Source of the DNA: Verrucomicrobiia bacterium
Lineage (GTDB): Bacteria > Verrucomicrobiota > Verrucomicrobiia > Limisphaerales > UBA11358
DNA length: 57,590 nt
Direction: 5' to 3'
Assembly (NCBI GenBank): GCA_025451535.1
Contig: JANWKE010000103.1
Span: 1-57,590, forward strand
A program made the translations under genes and the position numbers. The notes below the pieces were generated by a model, which saw only the letters and a program-made list of their open reading frames with translations, was not told where the DNA came from and made no database searches. Below are positions 44,432 through 53,549 of the stretch, piece after piece. Within the stretch, counting starts at the first letter, position 1, and every line of letters begins with the position of its first letter.

Positions 44432-45547
44432 TCATTTCTTGGATTTGGACGGGGCCGGTTCGCTCAGGGACGCGGCCAGCTCCAGCTCCTGCAATTTTTG
44501 CTGGATCGTCGTCGGGTCCTGCGCCTTGGTAATCACTTCCTCGCGCGCAATCATGCCCTGCTGGTATTTGTCCATCAGGAACGAGTCGAGGGTCACCATG
44601 CCGTATTTCGCGCCGGTCTGGATGTCCGAATTGATGCGGAACGTTTTGTTGTCGCGGATCAGGGCGGCAATGGACGGCGTGTTGACCATCACTTCAAAAA
44701 CGGCCACGCGGCCCGGCTTGTCAATCCGCGGAATCAGCAACTGCGAGATCACCGCCTGCATGACGGTGGAAAGCTGGATGCGGACCATTTCCTGCTGGTT
44801 GGTCGGAAACGCGTTGGTGATGCGGTCAATCGTCTTGGCCGCGCCCGTCGTGTGCAGGGTGCCAAAAACCAGGTGCCCCGTTTCCGCCGCCGTGATGGCC
44901 GCTTCAATGGTTTCCAGGTCGCGCATTTCACCCACCAGAATCACGTCGGGGTCCTGGCGCAACGCGCGGCGCAGACCCTCCGCAAAGTTCGGCACGTCCA
45001 CCCCAATCTCGCGCTGCGTGACCAGCGACTTTTTATGGTGGTGGTAATATTCGATCGGGTCTTCGATCGTGATGATATGCACCTCGTCCCGCTGCTCATT
45101 GATGACGTTGAGCATGGAGGCCAGGGTGGTGGTTTTGCCGGAACCGGTCGGCCCGGTCACCAGCACCAGACCGCGCGGCTTGTACAGCAGTTCCGTGGTG
45201 CTGGGCGGAATGCCGATCTGTTCCAGGGTCAGCAGCTTGTTGGGAATTTGCCGGAGCACCAGGCCAAAGTTGCCTTTCTCCTTGAAAACGCTCACGCGGA
45301 ACCGCGCCACGTCGCCGTACGCAAAGCCGAAGTCCGCGCCGCCATGTTCGCGGGTGCTTTGAATGTGTTCCTCGGATGTGATGCTCCGCATCAATTCCTC
45401 GGAATCTTCCGGTTTGAGCGACGGGCCTTCCACGCGGTGCAGAATGCCGTGCACCCGGATGGTCGGCGGCGTGCCCACGCGGATGTGCAAGTCGGAGGCG
45501 CCTTCCGACACCACCAACTGCAATAAATCGGACATGGAGTAGGACAT
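44432..45547 (-). CDS. pilT: PilT twitching-motility retraction ATPase
   Basis: A 371-residue Pil[21 protein letters not shown] is the standard N-terminus; then Walker [16 protein letters not shown], Asp box [15 protein letters not shown], Walker [18 protein letters not shown], and the AIRNLIRE-like [18 protein letters not shown] region with GRVAVFEVM. It lacks the zinc domain of PilB, as PilT proteins do. Its presence argues that the locus builds a retractable pilus-like fibre and not only a type II secretion apparatus. The ATG is 150 bp from the second ATPase gene and a palindrome (45589-45611) lies in that space. Confidence 0.94.
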   Translation of the reverse strand: MSYSMSDLLQLVVSEGASDLHIRVGTPPTIRVHGILHRVEGPSLKPEDSEELMRSITSEEHIQSTREHGGADFGFAYGDVARFRVSVFKEKGNFGLVLRQIPNKLLTLEQIGIPPSTTELLYKPRGLVLVTGPTGSGKTTTLASMLNVINEQRDEVHIITIEDPIEYYHHHKKSLVTQREIGVDVPNFAEGLRRALRQDPDVILVGEMRDLETIEAAITAAETGHLVFGTLHTTGAAKTIDRITNAFPTNQQEMVRIQLSTVMQAVISQLLIPRIDKPGRVAVFEVMVNTPSIAALIRDNKTFRINSDIQTGAKYGMVTLDSFLMDKYQQGMIAREEVITKAQDPTTIQQKLQELELAASLSEPAPSKSKK

Positions 45548-45588
45548 GTTAAATCGATTTTCAGTTTGGACAGTTCAACCGTGGAAAC

Positions 45589-45611
45589 GGCACGACGAAG
45601 TTCGTTGTGCC
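45589..45611. repeat. Short palindrome between the second pilB and pilT
   Basis: GGCACGACGAA and TTCGTTGTGCC pair over 11 bp (one G-T) around a single central G. It lacks a T-run, so a repeat unit or RNA processing site is more likely than a terminator. Confidence 0.5.
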
Positions 45612-45696
45612 TGCCGAACGCACAATGCAGGAATTCATTTCCGCCGCGAAGTCTGATATTGGTTCTGCCTGCTTCATGCTTGATTCTTCCTTGCCA

Positions 45697-47400
45697 TCAG
45701 GATTCGTCGCCGATGGTCGCCCGGATGACTTCCTCGGGCGTCGTCAAACCGGCGAGCACTTTGCGAATGCCGTCCTCGCGCAGCGTGCGCATGCCCATTT
45801 CGCGGGCGCGGGCGCGCAAAACGGACGACGACGCCTTGTCGTAAATCAGTTTCCGCGCCTCGTCATCAATGACAAAAATTTCGAAAATGCCCATGCGCCC
45901 GCGGCAACCCGTGTTGGAACAGTCGCTGCAACCGCGGCCCTTTTGCATCGTCGCCGTTTGCAGGCTGTCGGGCGTAAGGTTCAACGCCCGCATCTCCGGC
46001 TCCGTCGCCTGGTACGGTTGCGCACAGCGGCGGCAGACCTTGCGCACGAGCCGCTGGGCCATGAGACAGCGCGTGGAGGAGGCGACCAGAAAGGGCTTCA
46101 CGCCGATGTCCACCAGGCGGGTGACGGCGCTGGGCGCGTCGTTGGTGTGCAGCGTGGAGAAAACCAGATGGCCGGTCAGCGACGCGTTGATGGCAATGGA
46201 CGCGGTCTCCAGGTCGCGAATTTCACCGATCATCACCACGTTCGGCGCCTGGCGCAGGATCGAACGCAACGCGGCGGCGAAGGTGAGGCCGACGGTTTCA
46301 TTCACCTGCACCTGATTGATGCCGGACAGGATATATTCCACCGGGTCCTCCACGGTGATGATTTTGCGGTCGGGCCGGTTGATGAAGTGCAGGCAGGAAT
46401 AGAGGGTCGTGGTCTTGCCGGAACCAGTCGGGCCGGTGACCAACAGAATGCCGTCGGGCAGGCCGATCATGCGCTCGAACGTCTGCTGGTCATCCGTGAA
46501 AAACCCGAGTTCGGGCAGCCCGAGCCGCAGGCCTTCCTTGTCGAGGATACGCATGACGACGCTTTCGCCGTGATAGGTCGGCAGGCACGACACGCGCAAG
46601 TCAATCAGCTTGTTCCCCACCTTGCTCTGGATGCGCCCGTCCTGCGGAATGCGGTGCTCGGAGATGGACATGTTCGACTGGATCTTCAGCCGGGTGATGA
46701 TGGACGCCTGCAATCGTTTGGGCGGAGCCTTCATCTCGTGCAGGACGCCGTCAATCCGGTAACGCAGCCGGAACCGCTTGCTCAATGGTTCCAGGTGAAT
46801 GTCCGAGGCGCGCATCTTGAAGGCGTCCACGATGATCTGATTGACCAGCCGGATGAGCGGCGCGTCGGCGTCGACGACGGCGCTGTCGTCATCCAGCGGG
46901 CCGCCCGGCACCTCGACTTCGCTCTCGGTGAGCTCCTGGATCGCCTTGTCCACCACCGTCTGGCCCGCGCCACCGTAATATTTGTTCAGCGCGGCCTCGA
47001 TTTCCGGTTCCGACGCCACGCGCAATTCAATCTCCGCGTTGAGCAAATGCGTGAGCGTGTCAATGGTGTTCAGGTCCGACGGGTCGGCAATGGCCACGGC
47101 GACCTTGCCATCACTTTTGAAAACGGGAACGACGCGGTATTTTTTGGCGATGTGGCGCGGGATGATGGAAATGACGTCGTCGGGAATCTTCAAACCGCTG
47201 AGCTGAATGACTTCCGCGCCGAATTGGGCGGCCTTGGCCTGGGTGATATCCGCCGGGCGGACGAGCTTGTTGGCCAGCAACAAGTCCACCACGCCCACGC
47301 CGGAAGTTTCAGCTTCCTGGCGCGTTTGCGCGACCTGGTCGGCATTGACAATGCCCAGGTCCACCAGCACGTCTGCCAAATAATCGTCTTTTTCAGCCAC
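45697..47400 (-). CDS. Second GspE/PilB-type assembly ATPase
   Basis: A 567-residue ATPase with the same layout as 42710-44419: MshEN-like N-terminus (LVDLGIVNADQVAQTRQEAE), Walker [18 protein letters not shown], Asp box ITVEDPVEYILSG, Walker B VVMIGEIRDLETASIA, His box HTNDAPSAVTRLVD, and four zinc Cys (CRRCAQPYQATE; GCSDCSNTGCRG). It is probably the first gene of the leftward set, with the divergent rhaA promoter region upstream. Two paralogues side by side suggest either subunits of one mixed motor or motors for two fibres, such as those of the 9-11 kb and 31-40 kb pseudopilins. Confidence 0.93.
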   Translation of the reverse strand: MAEKDDYLADVLVDLGIVNADQVAQTRQEAETSGVGVVDLLLANKLVRPADITQAKAAQFGAEVIQLSGLKIPDDVISIIPRHIAKKYRVVPVFKSDGKVAVAIADPSDLNTIDTLTHLLNAEIELRVASEPEIEAALNKYYGGAGQTVVDKAIQELTESEVEVPGGPLDDDSAVVDADAPLIRLVNQIIVDAFKMRASDIHLEPLSKRFRLRYRIDGVLHEMKAPPKRLQASIITRLKIQSNMSISEHRIPQDGRIQSKVGNKLIDLRVSCLPTYHGESVVMRILDKEGLRLGLPELGFFTDDQQTFERMIGLPDGILLVTGPTGSGKTTTLYSCLHFINRPDRKIITVEDPVEYILSGINQVQVNETVGLTFAAALRSILRQAPNVVMIGEIRDLETASIAINASLTGHLVFSTLHTNDAPSAVTRLVDIGVKPFLVASSTRCLMAQRLVRKVCRRCAQPYQATEPEMRALNLTPDSLQTATMQKGRGCSDCSNTGCRGRMGIFEIFVIDDEARKLIYDKASSSVLRARAREMGMRTLREDGIRKVLAGLTTPEEVIRATIGDES

Positions 47401-47531
47401 GACTCAAATATACACGCACTATTTGTGTGGAAAGTAAAAAAGACTACCCTTGGAAACTGCGATGTCAATGCAGAGCAAGGAATTTCTGCGGGAATCTTAC
47501 AGCCGCAAAAGGGCGGGAGTTCGCCAACCGC

Positions 47532-47635
47532 GGGCGCAACTTCGCATTACCACCGTAGCGCCGCCGTCCCGGCGGCGAGGACGCCCACGCTACGATTTTG
47601 CCCGGCGGGGATGGTGGTAATGTCAAGTTGCGCCC
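47532..47635. repeat. Family C nested palindrome in the rhaA upstream region
   Basis: Outer arms GGGCGCAACTTCGCATTACC (from 47532) and its near complement ending AAGTTGCGCCC (47635) enclose an inner palindrome GTAGCG...CGCTAC with GGCGAGGACGCCC. The element fills the centre of the 322-bp space between the leftward pilB-like gene and rhaA. No promoter is certain there. Confidence 0.75.
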
Positions 47636-47722
47636 CCCGCCCGCCACAGGATCCAAACCGGATTGCCCCGCCGCGCACCCCTCGAATAGCCTTGCGCAAA
47701 ACCAAAAGTCCTTTTAACCAGC

Positions 47723-48997
47723 ATGACCATGAACCTGCGAAACCGGGCCGGCAAAGCCTTCTCCTCCGCCAGGGAGTGTTATGCCCCCCTCGACGTGAAC
47801 GTTGACCGTGCCCTGCAAACGCTGGCGGGCATTCCCATTTCCCTCCATTGCTGGCAGGGCGATGACGTCGGCGGGTTTGAAAATTTCGGCACCGCCCTGG
47901 GCGGCGGGCTGGTCGCCACCGGCAATTACCCCGGCAAAGCCCGTACCCCGGACGAACTCCGCGCCGATCTGGAAAAGACCCTTTCCCTCATCCCGGGCAA
48001 ACACCGCCTGAACCTGCACGCCTGCTATGGCGAATTCGGCGGCAAAAAAGTGGACCGGGACGAAATCACACCGGCCCATTTCCAGAACTGGATCGCCTGG
48101 GCACGGCAAAACGGCATCGGCATGGATTTCAATCCGACCTGTTTTTCGCATCCGAAAGCCGCCGACGGTTTTACCCTGTCGCACCCGGACCGGGCCATCC
48201 GGCATTTCTGGATCGAGCATTGCCTTCGCTGCCGCGAAATCGGCGCGGCCATCGGCGGGACGCTGGGCAAAACCTGCGTCACGAATGTCTGGATTCCCGA
48301 CGGCCTGAAGGACACGCCCGCCGACCGCAAGGCACCGCGCGCGCGCCTGGCCGAATCGCTCGATGCCATTTTCCAGAAAACGATTTCGCCGAAGCTGAAC
48401 CTCGATGCCGTGGAACCAAAGCTGTTCGGCATCGGCTCGGAAAGTTACGTGGTCGGTTCGCATGAATTTTACCTCGGTTACGCCCTGAGCCGGAAGAAAC
48501 TCCTGACGCTGGATGCCGGGCATTACCATCCCACCGAAAGTATCGCCGACAAAATTTCAGCGGTGTTGCAGTTCCTGCCGGAAATCCTGCTGCACGTCAG
48601 CCGCGGCGTCCGCTGGGACAGCGACCACGTGGTGATTCTGAACGACGATTTGCTGGCCATCGCGCGGGAGATTGTGGCGAACGGATTCGTGGAGCGCGTG
48701 CATATCGGGCTGGATTATTTTGACGCCAGCATCAATCGGGTGGCCGCGTGGACCATCGGCACCCGCAACCTGCTCCGCGCCCTGCTCTTCGCGCTGCTCG
48801 AACCGACGGACAAACTCCGCGCGGCAGAAAACGCCGGCGATTACACGACGCGTCTGGCATTGCAGGAGGAAATCAAGTCGCTGCCGTTTGGCGCGGTCTG
48901 GGACTTTTATTGCGAATCGAAAAATGTCCCCGTCGGTGACGCCTGGCTGGCGGAAGTGAAACAGTACGAAAAGACTGTATTGTCGAAGCGCAAATAA
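47723..48997 (+). CDS. rhaA: L-rhamnose isomerase
   Basis: Converts L-rhamnose to L-rhamnulose, first step of rhamnose catabolism, as a cytoplasmic Mn-dependent TIM-barrel enzyme. The 424-residue length is normal. Seen: the substrate loop [45 protein letters not shown], and [12 protein letters not shown] plus [14 protein letters not shown], which hold the Asp/His/Glu metal ligands. No rhaB, rhaD or regulator lies beside it. With the pectate lyase at 20.7-30.6 kb it suggests use of rhamnose from pectic material. The preceding spacer carries family C repeat DNA. Confidence 0.95.
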   Translation: MTMNLRNRAGKAFSSARECYAPLDVNVDRALQTLAGIPISLHCWQGDDVGGFENFGTALGGGLVATGNYPGKARTPDELRADLEKTLSLIPGKHRLNLHACYGEFGGKKVDRDEITPAHFQNWIAWARQNGIGMDFNPTCFSHPKAADGFTLSHPDRAIRHFWIEHCLRCREIGAAIGGTLGKTCVTNVWIPDGLKDTPADRKAPRARLAESLDAIFQKTISPKLNLDAVEPKLFGIGSESYVVGSHEFYLGYALSRKKLLTLDAGHYHPTESIADKISAVLQFLPEILLHVSRGVRWDSDHVVILNDDLLAIAREIVANGFVERVHIGLDYFDASINRVAAWTIGTRNLLRALLFALLEPTDKLRAAENAGDYTTRLALQEEIKSLPFGAVWDFYCESKNVPVGDAWLAEVKQYEKTVLSKRK

Positions 48998-49063
48998 TCC
49001 GCCGGTCGGTTGCGGAATGGGCGGCCGGGCGCGCTTGACCAAGCGGGCCCGTCGGATGGTCAC

Positions 49064-49240
49064 TCACTCCTCCACGGCGTGCGGGGCATGATCGGTCAAT
49101 GCCTGATAAACCGCCGCCGCCATCCGTCGGGCACCATCATCATCGGGATGCACGGTGTCTGGAAACAATTCCTTCCGGTCGCGCAACGGCGTGTAAATAT
49201 CTAACACCCACTGCCCGTTGAGATTTGGGTTGAGCAATGA
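49064..49240 (-). pseudogene. C-terminal relic of a GDSL/SGNH hydrolase
   Basis: The leftward frame reads LNGQWVLDIYTPLRDRKELF, then PDTVHPDDDGARRMAAAVYQ. This is the last block of SGNH-type esterases (sialate O-acetylesterase/GDSL lipases), with the catalytic Asp-x-x-His in DTVHP. The front three quarters of the enzyme, including the GDS serine motif, are missing, and the upstream part of the frame is unrelated. It lies in the 48998-49431 space between rhaA and the GH30 gene. Confidence 0.6.
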
Positions 49241-49431
49241 GATTTGAGAGTCCAGATTGCAGCAAGATAAGTCAGCCGCGCCCCGCAATGCGGGTTTTGG
49301 AACGTCAGGCGGCTGGTACCTGAAGCGTATTTTTCTATTCTCATCATCCGGGGTGCTTTCTTTTCACCCCGGGGGAATCGTTAAAATAATATGCCGGTCG
49401 TCCAAATTATACCTCCAACCACAAATGCTCC

Positions 49432-50913
49432 ATGAAACTCATAACCTCAACCCTCACTGCTCCTCGCGTAGCGTTGCGAACGCTGTTTACCGCCATCAGC
49501 TCTGTCCTTCTTCTCGTTTCCGCATCCGCCCAGGAACGGGATTACCGGGAAGCCCGCGTCTACGTCACGGCGCCGCCGGTCACCGCCCCCGCCGCATTAC
49601 CCGCGCAACTGTTAACCGACCACGGTTTCTTTGCCCTCGCACCGCTCGAGGAGCCCGACGAGGATATCCCCACAATCATCATCGATGACCAAAAGACCTT
49701 CCAAAGCATCCTGGGCTTTGGTGGCGCCTTTACGGATGCCGCCGCTTCCGTCTTCGCCAGGCTCTCCCCGGACGCCCAGGAACAATTCCTCAAAGCCTGC
49801 TTCGATCCCGTTGAAGGCAACGGTTATACCCTCTGCCGCACGACGATCCACAGCTGCGACTACTCCAGCGACATGTACACCTATGATGACACCGTCGGCG
49901 ACAGGGAACTCAAGAACTTTACCATCGACCACGACCGCAAGGACCGCATCCCGTTCATCAAACGCGCGCAGGCTGCCGCCAGGGGCAACCTCCAGCTTTA
50001 TGCTTCGCCCTGGAGCCCCCCCGGCTGGATGAAAACCAACGGCGAAATGTTGCATGGCGGCAAACTCAAGGCCGAATACAACCAGACCTGGGCCGACTAC
50101 TACGTAAAATACCTCAAGGCCTACGCCGCCGAGGGCATTCCCCTATGGGGCCTGACGGTCCAAAATGAGGCGCTCGCCACCCAGACCTGGGAATCCTGCA
50201 TCTTCACCGCCGATGAAGAACGCGACTTCGTCAAGAATTTCCTGGGCCCCACCCTTAAAAAAGCCGGCCTCTCCAACGTCAAGCTCATGATCTGGGACCA
50301 CAATCGCGGCCTTATCTACGAGCGGGTCCAACCCGCATACGACGACGGCGAAGCCTCCCGGTACATCTGGGGAGCCGCCTTCCACTGGTATACCGGCGAC
50401 CACTTCGATAACGTTCGTATGGTTCACGATGCCTTTCCGGACAAACATCTCCTTTACACCGAAGGTGGTATTGGTGGCACCTGGCCCGCCGCCTTGCGCC
50501 TCTCCCAGAGCATCATCACCGACCTCAATAATTGGACCGAAGGTTGGGACGTGTGGAATCTTATCCTCGACCAGGACAACGGCCCGCGTCATGCCGGCGA
50601 TGTCCCCGGTGTGCATAGAAACACCATCGTCAATGCCAACACCACCACGAGCGAAATCACGTACAATCCCCCGTATTACGTTTTAGGCCAGTTCTCCCGT
50701 TTTATCCGTCCCGGAGCCAAACGCATCGTCTGTACTTCCAACAGCGACGACTTCATCGCCACCGCGGCCGTCAATCCCGACGGCAGGATCGCCGTCGTTG
50801 TGCTCAACCTCAAAGACCACGAAACGTTCATGCGGGTCTGGCTACGCGGTAAATTCGTCAAATACCAATGCCCCCCGAACGCGACCATTACCTTCATCCT
50901 GCAACCCGTATAA
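49432..50913 (+). CDS. Glycoside hydrolase family 30 (secreted)
   Basis: A 493-residue GH30 enzyme with a signal peptide (residues 10-33, ending SASAQ). The (beta/alpha)8 barrel has the acid/base Glu246 in LTVQNEALATQTW and the nucleophile Glu344 in LLYTEGGIGGTW; GFGGAFTDAAA and YASPWSPPGWMKTNGEM are also typical. GH30 members cleave beta-glucosyl, beta-xylosyl or beta-1,6-glucan bonds; the opening and TWESC fit the glucosylceramidase-like group, so the exact substrate is uncertain. The C-terminal beta domain ends AVVVLNLKDHE. Base composition is similar to that of its neighbours. Confidence 0.93.
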   Translation: MKLITSTLTAPRVALRTLFTAISSVLLLVSASAQERDYREARVYVTAPPVTAPAALPAQLLTDHGFFALAPLEEPDEDIPTIIIDDQKTFQSILGFGGAFTDAAASVFARLSPDAQEQFLKACFDPVEGNGYTLCRTTIHSCDYSSDMYTYDDTVGDRELKNFTIDHDRKDRIPFIKRAQAAARGNLQLYASPWSPPGWMKTNGEMLHGGKLKAEYNQTWADYYVKYLKAYAAEGIPLWGLTVQNEALATQTWESCIFTADEERDFVKNFLGPTLKKAGLSNVKLMIWDHNRGLIYERVQPAYDDGEASRYIWGAAFHWYTGDHFDNVRMVHDAFPDKHLLYTEGGIGGTWPAALRLSQSIITDLNNWTEGWDVWNLILDQDNGPRHAGDVPGVHRNTIVNANTTTSEITYNPPYYVLGQFSRFIRPGAKRIVCTSNSDDFIATAAVNPDGRIAVVVLNLKDHETFMRVWLRGKFVKYQCPPNATITFILQPV

Positions 50914-51117
50914 TCTCCGGCCGTCCGGGAATGGTATAATGGCGCGGACGGCGAGGTCGGACAAAAGGACCATTGGCCGGGTTGCTTATTCCGGTTATTG
51001 CGGCGAGGTCGCGCATGGCGTTATGGATTGCGGCGTTTTGCTGTTTCGGGCGGTTTATCAGCTGAGCCGGCTGAAGCGAGCATTCCCCCATGAATGATCA
51101 TGGGCGGCGTGGGCAAT

Positions 51118-51417
51118 TCAATTGTGGCTGCGATTCCTGAGAAGCTGAGCCAGCTTGACCTGAATAAACTGCGAGAGGCTGGCACCGCAAACGTTCAAAT
51201 GGTTCCCATCATGCCAGCTTTTCAATTCGACAACATCGATCGGGATGCGGTAGGAGATATTCCCGCTGCTCTTGGCTTCCTTCTCCGCTGCTTCGATCTG
51301 AGCCACAAACCGGTCATAAGCCGGCGCATTTTGTCGCTCGCCGAGTGGCAGCAAAGAAAGCACATCGGCGTATGATTCCGGCGTGTACCAGGGTATGGCG
51401 ATCGGGACGGGCTGCAT
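51118..51417 (-). CDS. Hypothetical protein (99 aa)
   Basis: A 99-residue soluble protein, MQPVPIAIPWYTPESYADVL, with a Glu/Lys-rich helix (DRFVAQIEAAEKEAKSSG) and a C-terminal SLSQFIQVKLAQLLRN helix. There is no signal peptide. I do not recognise the family. The codon pattern looks genuine. It lies alone between GH30 and the tRNA gene. The 50914-51117 spacer upstream of its stop holds nothing I can name. Confidence 0.5.
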   Translation of the reverse strand: MQPVPIAIPWYTPESYADVLSLLPLGERQNAPAYDRFVAQIEAAEKEAKSSGNISYRIPIDVVELKSWHDGNHLNVCGASLSQFIQVKLAQLLRNRSHN

Positions 51418-51545
51418 GAGCTGTCATTAAAACACGTTCCCATTTTCGTTCCAAGCGCCAAACGATTCAAAACTTTCCTGCGACTGCTCTTGATGCGGCC
51501 TGGCGGAATGGGCGGCGGCAGAAAGTGAGAAACCCTTGATTTTAC

Positions 51546-51622
51546 TGGCGCACCCAGTAGGAGTTGAACCTACAACCTTCTGATCCGTAGTCAGATGCTC
51601 TATCCAATTGAGCTATGGGTGC
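51546..51622 (-). tRNA. tRNA-Arg (ACG)
   Basis: On the minus strand GCACCCA opens the acceptor stem and TGGGTGC closes it, then discriminator G and an encoded CCA. The anticodon loop CTACGGA between TCTGA and TCAGA gives ACG, read as Arg (CGN codons after A-to-I editing). The T-loop GTTCAACTCC is normal. 77 nt including CCA. Confidence 0.95.
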
Positions 51623-51748
51623 ACCCAAAGGGAAGAAAATCTACGAGCCGCATTTCATCCGCGCAACACATTTCCGGGAGATTTTCCGGGGTTGAGGCGA
51701 AGAATCGGACGCTCCCGGCCCGGTTGCAGGCTCCGTGCCCCGGCCGAC

Positions 51749-52060
51749 TCAATGAAATTTCAAGTTCCGCAACGCCAGGACCAGAATCGTCAGGACCAGC
51801 ATCAACCCGCCCGGCATGAATTTTTTTGTTTTCGCCAGCCGGATGGCAAAAACCACCAGCAACGCGGCCATGATGAGGTTGGCCAGATCGCGGGCAAAGG
51901 CAGGCTCGAAAATTCCGCGCAAAGTCGTCAACACCAGCAACGCAGCCGACACCACCGACGTGATTAATGAGACTTTGCTCTTCCCCTTGTAGAAGCCAAA
52001 CAGTCCGCCCAGCAGCAGCAGGACGACGTAAACCCAAAAAACCAGGTCGCTAAATGACAT
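51749..52060 (-). CDS. TMEM14-family membrane protein
   Basis: A 103-residue protein with four hydrophobic segments (VYVVLLLLGGLFGFYKG; SLITSVVSAALLVLTTLRG; LANLIMAALLVVFAIRLAKT; GLMLVLTILVLALRN), the layout of the TMEM14 family. The motif GGLFGFYKGKSKVSLI is close to the family GGYLKAGSKASLIAG box. Its function in bacteria is not known. The CPXCG protein gene starts upstream on the same strand with 16 bp between, so they are probably cotranscribed. Confidence 0.85.
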   Translation of the reverse strand: MSFSDLVFWVYVVLLLLGGLFGFYKGKSKVSLITSVVSAALLVLTTLRGIFEPAFARDLANLIMAALLVVFAIRLAKTKKFMPGGLMLVLTILVLALRNLKFH

Positions 52061-52075
52061 CGCGCGGAGATTGCC

Positions 52076-52255
52076 TCAATTCGCCACGGCGTCCAAGCTC
52101 AGAATTTCGCCCGGTTCGCATTCGGCGATTACCTCAAACGGACGGCAACACACCTCGCAATCCGTGGTGTACCGCTGGAACGATACGCTCGTATCAATCA
52201 CCACCTCAAACCGCTGGCCGCAATACGGGCATTGGATGTTTTCCGAAACTTCCAC
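52076..52255 (-). CDS. CPXCG-motif cysteine-rich zinc protein
   Basis: I chose GTG at 52255 because GAGGG sits about six bases ahead of it; the frame is open to an ATG at 52324. The 59-residue protein has two Cys pairs, IQCPYCGQRFEVVID and DCEVCCRPFEVI, as in the CPXCG small zinc-ribbon family. Such proteins of about 60 residues are common in proteobacteria and Verrucomicrobiota, with unknown function. It precedes the TMEM14 gene on the same strand. The region immediately upstream is family C repeat DNA (52340-52430). Confidence 0.75.
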   Translation of the reverse strand: MEVSENIQCPYCGQRFEVVIDTSVSFQRYTTDCEVCCRPFEVIAECEPGEILSLDAVAN

Positions 52256-52339
52256 GCGCCACCCTCGCCCGCCCTCGGGCAATTTGCAACTGCCGGATCG
52301 ATAAATTCTTGCGCCGCCGGACATTGCCGGAGCTGGTTC

Positions 52340-52430
52340 GTAGCGCAGCCGTCCCGACGGCGTCTCGCTGTCGGAAGGAACACCCGGCGGGACGCCGGGG
52401 TGGACTCGCAGGCGAGGACGCCCGCGCTAC
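52340..52430. repeat. Family C palindrome
   Basis: GTAGCGCAGCCGTCCCG at 52340 and its imperfect complement GGACGCCCGCGCTAC ending at 52430 are arms around a GC-rich centre with another inverted piece (CCCGGCGGGACGCCGGGG, 52383-52400). The same GTAGCG...CGCTAC pattern is inside 47532-47635. It lies just upstream of the CPXCG gene. Confidence 0.75.
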
Positions 52431-52492
52431 CACGATGCGGTTCATGGTTCCAATGCGCGATTCGAAAACAGGCGAGACTGCAAAAATGAGTC

Positions 52493-53392
52493 CTAAAACC
52501 GTTTGGTGAGCGTGAGGGTGAACGTGTGGCCTTGCGCGCGGGATTGCGCCATGAGTTCGTAATTGTAACGGAACGAGGCGAACAACATCGGTTTGGGGAA
52601 GGCTACATTGATTTCGGGACCGATCGCCACTACGCGGTCGCGGTCCGGGGAAGCGCCGGTGCCGCTATCAGTTGTCACCTGTTGTTGGAAGTAGCCGACC
52701 ACGCCGAGGTCAACCACTTTGCCCACGGTTTTGCTCGCGCCCCATTCCAACGTGTAAGCCTGGCCGGGCGTAATATGCGTGTCGCGCTGTTCGGTGTTGA
52801 ATTCGTAACGGTTCAACGCCGACACGGCCCAGGTCTTCTCCTCGTCAATATACCAAGTCGCCCCGGCGGTCAGCATGGGTGTCCAATAACCCAGCCCGAC
52901 TCTGGTCGAAGGCGTCGGCGGCGGTTGAGTCGGAGAATCGCCGGTGGGTGCCCAGACGCCAACGCCGGCAGCCAGATCAAACTGTTGGGGATGCCACGAA
53001 ATCGTGGATTCGGCGAAAAAATCGCCGACGCCAAAGGTGCCGTGGTCGTAGCCGGGGACTCTGAGGCTTTGGTACAGGAATGGAATCAGCGCATCCACGC
53101 CGACATAACCGCCAAGGACCTGCGTATCGGTAATCCAGATGACGCGCGGCACGTTCGCGTAGGTGAACGCCCTGAAGTCGGGGGTATGGGTGTTGTTGCC
53201 CGACGCATCGTTCAGGCGGGTGGCGTAATAGGCCAGATTATAATCACGCACATAAAATCCCGGCGGCGGCAGCGAGGCGCCTTTGATGCCTTCACTGCCG
53301 GGCACGTAATGCGCAGTGGGCTGGGCGGAGAGCAGGCCGGGCAGCGCGAGCAGCACAGCGGTTAAGACAAATCTGACAATTCGGGTCTTCAT
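52493..53392 (-). CDS. Outer-membrane beta-barrel transporter-like protein (MetA-pathway type)
   Basis: A 299-residue exported protein: signal peptide MKTRIVRFVLTAVLLALPGL, cut after SAQ, then GSEGIKGASLPPPGFYVRDY, the opening of the MetA-pathway of phenol degradation family. The rest alternates Gly/aromatic strands (FAESTISWHPQQFDLAAGVG; YTLEWGASKTVGKVVDLG) and ends in Phe (LTLTKRF), the outer-membrane barrel signature. Such barrels are thought to move hydrophobic compounds. It follows trpB2 on the same strand, but the 157-bp space with repeats makes a shared transcript uncertain. Confidence 0.8.
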   Translation of the reverse strand: MKTRIVRFVLTAVLLALPGLLSAQPTAHYVPGSEGIKGASLPPPGFYVRDYNLAYYATRLNDASGNNTHTPDFRAFTYANVPRVIWITDTQVLGGYVGVDALIPFLYQSLRVPGYDHGTFGVGDFFAESTISWHPQQFDLAAGVGVWAPTGDSPTQPPPTPSTRVGLGYWTPMLTAGATWYIDEEKTWAVSALNRYEFNTEQRDTHITPGQAYTLEWGASKTVGKVVDLGVVGYFQQQVTTDSGTGASPDRDRVVAIGPEINVAFPKPMLFASFRYNYELMAQSRAQGHTFTLTLTKRF

Positions 53393-53404
53393 GAGCTTCG
53401 ATTC

Positions 53405-53542
53405 TTGATTTACGATTTATGATATATGATTTGGAAAGATCTGACAGTGAGTCTTGGCGGCGGAATAAGAGTAAAAGAGTAAAGCTGGCGACAATCGACG
53501 GCTCCCGCTCCGTCAATCTTCAATCCTGAATCACAAATCATA
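53405..53542. repeat. Pair of facing heptanucleotide arrays
   Basis: TTGATTT, ACGATTT, ATGATAT, ATGATTT (53405-53432) face AATCTTC, AATCCTG, AATCACA, AATCATA (53515-53542). Read from the other strand the second set is GATT-type, so they are inverted arms about 82 bp apart. They lie between trpB2 and the outer-membrane gene. Confidence 0.75.
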
Positions 53543-53549
53543 TATGCTC

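Noticed and set aside
42704-47805. Two very long plus-strand open frames (940 and 732 codons) opposite the pilB/pilT genes
   Set aside because: They are mirror frames of GC-rich coding DNA. Their translations are Arg/His/Gln-rich with no known motif, while the minus strand has complete ATPase motifs.
52206-52445. 79-codon leftward frame VARASSPASPPRR
   Set aside because: It is encoded by family C repeat DNA; such peptides are common false genes in this phylum.
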